DNA from: Synchiropus splendidus
Lineage: Eukaryota > Chordata > Actinopteri > Syngnathiformes > Callionymidae
DNA length: 64,000 bases
Direction of reading: 5' to 3'
Assembly (NCBI RefSeq): GCF_027744825.2
Contig: NC_071338.1
Location: forward strand, 26,597,501-26,661,500
The position numbers and the translations under genes are program-made. Below, in pieces: positions 56,083-64,000 of the stretch. Each line of letters starts with the position of its first letter. Positions within the stretch are counted from its first letter, which is position 1. The notes beneath the pieces are model-generated. The model was not told the DNA's origin. It worked only from the letters and a program-made list of their open reading frames with translations, and searched no databases.

Positions 56083-57508
56083 TCTTCGTTGAGTGTGTTG
56101 GAGGAGGAGCACTGCACAGCTCTGCTGTGACCGATTGACGCATCAGCATAGATCTATAGTGTATAGAATGACGGTGACAGAATCCATGTGATCTCCTCAC
56201 CATCGGTAGATGGTCAACACGTTCTAATTGTTCTTGAATTAATATCATCATGTCGCCCACCTCTGTCTCTGAACAAATGAGGTGAAACTGGATCATTTCC
56301 CACGCCGCACCTGACACTCTTACAACACACCAATGTGGCGCAGTTGAAAAACGCTGATGTAAATGATCTAAACAGGGCAGCATTAATTCCCTTCAGAAAA
56401 CAGCTCATGACTAATATACAGGACTCGTGTTGCGGTGCATCTGACATTGAGAACTTCATGCTTTGGAAGGCTTCACGAAATGGAACAGCACTTGCCTGAG
56501 ATATATATATCTTATTTGATTTGATTTGATTCTGATTTTGAGACAGAGAAAGTGCGAACTTCAGACGCGTTTCAAAAGTTCATGCAGTTGACTCATCGTC
56601 TACACATATACAGGCTTCCAAGTAATCTCTAAACAAAGGTAGAGATCTGCTGTTACTGCTACTGAAAATGTCACGTTGTTCAAGTTGTGAATTCCAAGCC
56701 ACTGCATGGCTTCGCTCAATGCTATTGATCCTCCACAGGTCAGTGTGTGATGAAAGCAGCTCAATATCCCTTCTTCTGCGTCTGCTATCACCACTTCACA
56801 GCTTAGCGATGACTTAGAAGATAATGCTTTGTTTGTTTCCGTGCTGTTCAGACAGATTGGCTGTTGTTTGCATTTGCTGGAATTTCAGATCCAAAAATCT
56901 GGCAAGTAGGCATCTATACATAAATAGTGGAGCTAACAGCGACACACTTTACGTTAGAATTTCAAAGCCTTCACGATAAATTGGTCTTGAAATTGGGATG
57001 ATTTAACAAGGATGCCCAAACAAAGGTTATACTTTTGCAGATGTTAATCTTAGAATATATTTTTTGAAAAAGTTCTGTAGGGATTTCTACGAAATGGTCA
57101 GGAACGTTTCATTTCCATCCAGAACCTGGAAGCATCACTGAGCTGTTTTACCAGCAAAAATAGATACAGAAAAATCCCCGCAAACATCAGTACAGAAAGC
57201 AGCAATGTAGCTGTAGGTACTTTAGCTAATAAATATAATAAAAAACTCACATAGAGACACAGGCCTCTGCTGCATATATATATAGCATACAGTCAAGTAG
57301 TTGTTAAATGGTTTTAAAAGGTCCAATGTCCAGCTGCCCTGATGAAGAAAGCTCTCTCCCCAACTAAAGTCTTGACTTGGGTGCAACCTGCATACACCAT
57401 CTAAGGATCTGAAGCTCTTGGCTTGTAGACCTCCAACATTTCTACTAGTGATCAGGCACCAGTCCAAAACGGGCCTTACTTGGTATCAATAAATCATTGG
57501 GTGAATTC
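56083..57508. other. Intergenic, no gene recognised
   Basis: Short unsupported open frames only. Confidence 0.5.
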
Positions 57509-58045
57509 CAATTGCTTCCTTCATCCTCAACCTCAAGCCTCAATCTTACCTCTCAACCTCATTCCTCAAAACCAAGGGTTAAGGAAAATTTTGTTCCTTA
57601 GATGGACTGCAGATTGGGGGGGAGCATGGGGCAAAAGCGGCGTTCAGAAAATCACACTCACTGTGCTGAAGCTTGGTTTGAGCTGACTCATACTTGACAT
57701 CAAAAATGACAAAGAAATGATCAAACAAAGCGGAATCGTGGGTCGGAAAGCCAAAATTGTTCAGTGAGTGGCGTCACGCCACTATTCGGCTTCAGTGAAT
57801 CTTCACCACCGAAGCTGAATGTTGCTTCTTTTTGCGCAGTCCTGCTGAATATATATTGCTCGTGAATATATTTGGTGCATCCCTACTGGTTAGTCTCGAT
57901 CTGCCTCAATCCAAAGGTAGATGGCGGCACGTCTCAATATTGAGGAAGATACTTTCCTCAATCTCATGCCTCATCTTAACTTCCTCAGAATCGATACAGT
58001 CCTTGGTGCTCAGGGGACTGAGGTTGAGGATTAAGGAAGGAATTG
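57509..58045. mobile_element. Inverted-terminal-repeat element, about 537 bp
   Basis: The left end (57509-57537) contains TTCATCCTCAACCTCAAG. The right end (58018-58045) read on the other strand contains TTAATCCTCAACCTCAG, and the two ends agree at about 25 of 28 bases. A CCTCAA-rich segment also lies inside both halves. No transposase frame is present. The family is not identified. Confidence 0.6.
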
Positions 58046-58977
58046 TTCTGAAGTGGACAGGAGTCAGTGTGAAGAAGCTAAAATGGGATGTCGACTGTTT
58101 GCAACTCTGATTAATTATATCAGTTATACAGATTAATATAACAGAATGATAGTTTATGAAAATCACTCTATTATTATTTAGCAGATGTTTTTGTCCCTCA
58201 TAAAGGTTCAAACCCAGAAGAATAGGAATCAAACCACGTAGGAGAGACCTCGAAATCATGACGTTTAATAACATACTGGGTGTGATACCTTCAACCGGTT
58301 TAATATTTCACTTTCCAAACAAGCAGAAACAGTTGGAGAGAAATGGCCATCTGAATGCGTCACATTTGTCCAGTGGAAGGTGCGGTCTGCATTGAAAACC
58401 GACCTCATAAATGAGCTATCTCCCATGAGGCGACGGGGTGTGTTCCTCACTCACACACACACATATCATGTTTAATATTTTATTTATTGATGGGCTGGTT
58501 GTTTGGGGAGAGTTGCGGCCTGAGTGGGGTCAAAGTGTAGTTGGTGTCAGACGGATCAGCAGACGAATAAACACTCACCTGCCTGCTCAGAATAGTAACA
58601 CAGAAGAGTCTCAGGGGGGCGTGACTTCACTCAGAAGCACCAGGAGGAGCCTCTGTGCATTCACACAGGCCATTTATGTAGCCAATATTCCAATAGGAAT
58701 TCATGTTGAACTGTATGATTGAAAAGTCTTTTCTTTTCCTCGGTCAATGGACTATACACACAGCGGTGCACGGACATCGTTCCAGGAAATCATGAGCCGA
58801 CTCACTTCCTTTCAGATTGAATTGTCAATTTGAAACACTGAAGACATCAGCAAAAGTAAAGGGGCGGGGTTATCTGTCAGCAGGAGGATTATTTCTTGGA
58901 ACTATATCAGCGCACCCCTGTGCTGACAGTCCATTTGTACGTGACGTCCAATGAAAATGTTTCTTCTTTTCCTTCTG
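58046..58977. other. Intergenic, no gene recognised
   Basis: Non-coding, no repeat identified. Confidence 0.5.
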
Positions 58978-59745
58978 GCTTCTCCCTTCAGGGGTGGCAA
59001 CAGCGGATCATCTTCCTCAATCTCACTCTGTCCTCTGCTTCCTCTTCTCTCAAACCTACAAACCTACAGACCCTCCTTCACCACCTCCATAACTCTCCTC
59101 TTTGGCCTTCCTCTCCACCTTCTGCCTGGCAGTTCCAACCTCAACATCTTCATCTACCAATGTACTGGCTCTCTCTCCTCTGAACATGTCCAAACCATCT
59201 CCATCTTGCCTCTTTGACTTTGTCTCCTAAACACCTGAGCACATGTGCTGTCCCTCCGATCCTATCCATCCTGCTCACTCCCAGAGAGAAGTTCAGCATC
59301 TTCATCTCTGCTACCTACAGCTCTGCCTCCTGTCTTTTCCTCAGTGCCACTGCTTCCAAACCATACAGCATTGCTGGTCTCGCCACCCTTTTGTACACTT
59401 TCCCTTTCATCCTTGCTGACACCCTTTTGTCACACATCACACCTGACACTTTTCTCCAATGACTCCATCCTGCCTGCACCCGCTTCTTCACCTCTTCCTC
59501 ACACTCTCCATCGCCCTGGACAGTTGAGCCTCAGTACTTAAAACCCCCCACCTTCTTTATCTCTACATCCTGTAACTTCACCTGTCCACTTGGGTCCCTC
59601 TCATTCACACACATGTATTCTGTCTTACTGGGGCTAACCTTCATTCCTCTCCGTTCTAAGACAAACCTCCACCTCTCTAGCTTATCTTCCACTTGCTCCT
59701 TGCTCTCTCCTCAGATCACAATATCATCTGCAAACATCATTGTCG
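58978..59745 (-). mobile_element. RTE-like LINE, 5'-truncated reverse transcriptase
   Basis: Read on the minus strand, the copy starts just at the catalytic box, MMFADDI (59740-59720), and continues through EQVEDKLERWRFVLERRGMK and CVNERDPSGQVKL to the end of the frame and the GACCCCTGAAGGG-like 3' end. In-frame TGA stops at 59711-59713 and 59531-59533 make it inactive. Everything upstream of the catalytic box is missing, as expected from incomplete reverse transcription. It shares the 3' portion with 22470-22825. Confidence 0.85.
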
Positions 59746-61440
59746 AAGGGGGGAATTTAATCGTTTTTATTTTGCTCCAGTGCATTGTAATATTTTATAA
59801 ATACATATTTTTTATACATATATTTTTACATTTTTAATTCACATCATCTCATCTCATCATCATCGCGTACTGTGTAATCATAGTCATCATCACAACATCA
59901 ACAACAATATCATCATCATCATCATCATCATCATTACACCACTATCATGTGTTGAAAGTGAACTCATCTTGAAGTCCGCAGCCTGTTTTTGAAGCATAAA
60001 GACTGAAGAAAGCAAATGGCAGAACAGTGGAACAAAAGAGCTGAGTTGTAGTTACAAGACAATAAAGAGAAAGATGAAATTCGGAAGACTCATTCATCAC
60101 CCGTTTTATTGGGCAGTGACAAATTTGCCGCTGGAGATTGGAGCTTTCTGAACGAGTCTGCTGGCCCTGGAGTAGTAATATAGTAATATTACTCAATTCC
60201 AAAATCACAGTTTCGTCCCAGAGCCTGTGCATAAAAACACATCACATTATTTGGCAAAACAAAACAAATGATGGAGAAAAACTATCAGAAATGATTCCAA
60301 AGAATTATTTATGAAAACAAGAAAATTCACCTTGAAAATACATTTACCAGTGACAGAGCATTTCAGATGTGCTAATGTCACTTTCTGAAGAATATGTTAA
60401 CATAGTGAACTCCATCCTTGAAGTGTTGCGATCAGCCATTCCATTCGCTATAAGACGTTGTCCTCATAGTTCACTCTCAACAGCCACAGATGTGAGCCTT
60501 TGAGACCCATAGCTTTAGTTCCGTCACTGTGAATATATTGCCTTCGAAGGTTGAGTTTATCCGTGATTGTATGTCTGTACACGTCCCTGAATTGATACAA
60601 CACCATGGTGGTATATTGCACCAGTCCCAGAGCAATTTGACAGAGAGTGTGTACACAAAAAACTTTGCTTCCTATTTCATACTTGGTCTCCCTGGATTTG
60701 GCTTCTTCCTTCACTGTTATTTTGCGCTATTTGGAATGGCATTGTTTGTTCTTCTCCACCGTAGTGATGAAATGTTGATGAAATGTTTGCAGCTGAGAGG
60801 GGAAGCTTCAGGATATGTTGTTGTTTTTAAAGGGAAAACACACAAACCTTACCAGACAGGAAGTACAGATTAATACAAAGTGGTGACGCCGGATCTGGGA
60901 AACAGTCAATAAATGTCTGCATGTGGAGAGCCGGGTGTCAACATGTGAAGTAGATCAGAGAGCAGCAGAAGGCTGCGGTGAGACGGGGAAGGCGCGTTGG
61001 GAGAGTAACCGGCTCAGGACTGTGCAGGAGGAAGTGCTGCACAAACGTATCAGCTTGCTGCTGAAGGTCACCACATAGAGGAATGAATTTTAGATGAAGA
61101 AATGTGTCCCAAAACGCTCTGCTCTTGAAATGCAAAATGCTATTCTTACTGCCTTTATCAGCAAAAAGAGATGTCTGGATTTTATATATATAAGGAAGAT
61201 ATCATCTGAAATTGTTTGACCTCTAACTTGGTCATTTGCAGGATTTTCAAACAGAATATCATTAAATATTTCAGTTTGGTGTCATTATATGTTTGAATCT
61301 GAATCACTGAGCCGAGCTCAAGCCTGTCTCCTGCTCAAGAGACATCAAACCCACAAGTTTAATACTCAGGACTCAGGACAACTTTTATTCTCAATACAGG
61401 TATTGAGTTGTATATATGTATACAGTACATATATACCTGT

Positions 61441-61444
<4 letters not shown>
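59746..61444. other. Intergenic, no gene confirmed
   Basis: Contains a CAT repeat at 59911-59934. A minus-strand open frame of 88 codons at 60448-60714 is discussed among findings. No exon structure can be defended. Confidence 0.45.
59911..59934. repeat. CAT microsatellite
   Basis: Eight CAT units in tandem. Confidence 0.93.

Positions 61445-61514
<70 letters not shown>
61445..61514. repeat. AT microsatellite (35 units)
   Basis: 70 bp of uninterrupted AT, followed by GTATAT and a short AC run (61521-61530). Confidence 0.97.
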
Positions 61515-61521
<7 letters not shown>

Positions 61522-61530
61522 CACACACAC

Positions 61531-64000
61531 TGAGCCACCTGACTAGAAAGGCCAGACAAATGGGAAATGCCTCTTTTGTGTGAGTTTCACACCAGTTACG
61601 AGTGAATTGGCAGCCCTGTGCTAACATGCTAGCGTACTCTGCTAACCACTGCTCAGTATAGCTCTGGAGGATTGTAGAGACTGGAATGGTCGTCCGGGGC
61701 TGTAACTCTGCGGGGTAAGTAGTTGGATATTGGTCATTTAAACCAGCTTCCATGGCGTCTCTCTCCTTTTGCATCTGCGCTACACAATAAACCCACAGTC
61801 ACCACTTTGAAACCCTGATGTAGTAAATCACAATAGCGATATAAATCATACAAAGAATTGTAATATAAACCAGAATGGTGATATAAATATAAATGCTATA
61901 AATATAAAGTCTTTGGATGTCTGTTTAGGTGTGTGTGTACCGGCCACCTGTCTAGGGCGTCCAAAACCTGTGGTTTGATGTAGCACAAAAAATAGGTTCA
62001 AATCGATGCAAAACATAACTGTGTTTACTGTGAAACTTGGGAAACTATATTGATAAAAACTGTCGCTTTATGTAACTTACCAGTGGCTTAAAAACGTGGC
62101 ATTATCAGTGAGACAAATGTTATCTTTCATGTTGGGAGAGATTTCTTGTTTTTCGCGTCATATCATGATGATAATGATAAGTAGAAGTTCAACTAGCTCC
62201 CACACTGTCAAGAGTTTTGAAAAACAAATCTGGATGAACGATTATCTTTAGTGACTCTGTGGAAGATGCGTCTGTTCGACAAAACTCTCCATATCTGGTT
62301 GACATTTAGAAAGATGTTTTCTTTCAGATGCTTTCATTTCTTCAATTTTCTGCATTTGATGGATAAGAAAGGAAAAATAAATCGGATGACTAGATCTGGA
62401 TGGCATTTTCCATGCACCCGTCCCCCAGGGACGACAGGGGCCAGTCGTACTGCGCCGCCGTTGTGAGGGGGGAAAAAAAGACAGCATAAATATTGTGCAT
62501 CTATTTACCTCCCTGTCTGTTCATGTATGACAATGTGAGCACTCATATTGGAACTCGTGTTCATCCAATTTTCATGTGTGGAAAGTGGAAAATGTCAAGC
62601 GCATTTTCGCAACAAAACCAAAATCCCACCTTTGGTGACTTAACCCTGTCCCTGAAATTAACAGCCTTCAGCGGAACAATTCCGTCTTTATTTCGTTGAG
62701 GACGTATTTTGCAAGGAAGTCTTTCAGTATGACCCATGACTGAGACTCAAACATCCAGAAGCATCGCAGGAGAATTATCAAAAACTCTTGGCTGCATGAG
62801 TTAGGTTATTGCAACACTCCCGTATCGATCCATGAGAATAGATGCTGAGCTTTAACAACGCACCACGAGCTCGGAGGGAAAGGAGAGGAATCTTTGTATA
62901 ACTGCCTCTTATGTCATCACAAAGGATGTTTTGCAGAGAGTGAGAGGGAGCTTATCGTATTTCATTTGAGGAAATGGGAAAATAACACGGCTAATATTGA
63001 TCTTTCTAAAAATAAGATTTGGCTTTTACTCACTGAATAATATGGGAGTTGTGCAACCAACTTGGAAAAATCGGCTTAAGTGAACATTATTAAATTGTCG
63101 TTTCATGTAAAGATGGAACTTACGGGGGGGAAAATACAGTTTAAGACCCGTGACACAGCATTTTTCAGTGGCCTGCGAACAATGAATCCGGAGCACGGTG
63201 GTGAGAAGCCTCAGCCTCTTAGTCAGTTTCCCCACAGTTGACTTCTGCGGCAGTGAATCATTGTGTCAGACAGGAAGAGTCGTCTGGTAATTAGAGTTAA
63301 TGTGTCATCATGCAGTCATTGGTCAGTGGAAGACAGCTCCATCTCTCACTTTCACCAGGCTCATTCACCTTCTCCTCTATTCACCGTCAAATTATCCAGC
63401 TCACTTCCTGCTTCCGAGCTTCATGTCGGCCACCAGCGCCAGGTCGTCCGCCTTTATCCATCTGTCTGTGGGTCGCACTGTCTGCAGAATAACTCTGAAA
63501 GCTATGAACGGATTTCAGCAATAAAATACAGTGGCTGTATTCGGGAACAGAGTCTGGATCAGTGACGTGCACAGGCAGACCCCTCGTGGTACTGGAGCAT
63601 CAGCCCAGTCCCTGAATGAATGCAGGAAGTTCCTGGTTTGTTAAATTCTTCAGGTAAAATGACTAGTTTCTCATCAATTCAGCTCAAATGCTTTTTGTGA
63701 CTGTTGAGTTCTTGTGCACAGCAGTGCTCTCAAACCCATGCCACAGCCCCTCCAACTCCTCCTCATGCCACGCAGAGCGACTACTGTGGTATTGATCGGT
63801 TTATAAGGATCCTTTTGGCTTGTCCGATGAATTATTTGGTTGTCAAAAGCACAAAGAGTGGCCATGTTATTGAGCTTGATATTTAGAATTAGCTCACGGT
63901 AAGATGCAGCAACAATAATAATATTTTTTTCGGTGGCTACTCTTTATCCGACATCGAGTTCGGATACCACTGTTTTAGAGCCTGAACTTGAGCATGTTGT
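61531..64000. other. Intergenic, no gene recognised
   Basis: AT-rich and moderately GC-mixed non-coding sequence. Overlapping open frames around 63260-63570 occur in several frames at once and show no domain, so they are not taken as coding. Confidence 0.5.

Noticed and set aside
63263..63565. Overlapping 60-100-codon frames as an exon of a downstream gene
   Set aside because: Several frames are open together and none shows codon bias, a domain or a convincing splice pair.

Overview
The window is vertebrate nuclear DNA, most likely from a teleost fish. The evidence is one intron-rich gene of clear vertebrate type, a few introns of only 69-150 bp, AT-rich non-coding sequence, and many decayed fish-type interspersed repeats (RTE-like and other LINE fragments, L2/tRNA-like repeats, short inverted-repeat DNA elements). 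There is no prokaryotic or organellar signature. The species cannot be named from the sequence alone.

One protein-coding gene can be supported. It is a copine, best matched to copine-7 (cpne7), on the + strand, with 14 exons between 2045 and 32087. The exons join in frame into 505 codons plus a TGA stop, and every intron is GT-AG. The first coding exon (start codon and roughly the first 55 residues) must lie upstream of base 1. The visible protein has the rest of C2A (exons to 6224), C2B (8716-9369) and the copine von Willebrand A-like domain (11374-32060), then a Pro/Thr-rich tail. Copines bind phospholipid membranes in response to Ca2+ through the C2 pair and recruit partner proteins through the A domain.

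Layout: 1-2044 is the end of intron 1, with a 210-bp-offset direct duplication and a coding-like fragment that ends in a polyadenylation signal and an A-tract, possibly a retrocopy. From 2228 to 31934 are the introns, with degenerate LINE pieces (10590-10985, 15240-15475, 22470-22825), several short DNA-transposon-like elements (8203-8491, 12314-13004, 24734-24937), an unusual three-armed palindrome (6637-6703) and a 94-bp AT microsatellite (20721-20814). From 32088 to 64000 I find no exon that can be supported. That half holds RTE-like LINE fragments (34520-34880, 58978-59745), a ~117-bp minisatellite (52975-53345), paired dispersed repeats, possible DNA-transposon remnants and simple repeats.

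I found no convincing new biological system. The observations most worth checking are the possible retrocopy at 452-846, the two-copy dispersed repeat at 48600/55600 with similar minus-strand peptides, and two short element families with recognisable termini. Family assignments of repeats are from recognition of sequence style, not from a database search.
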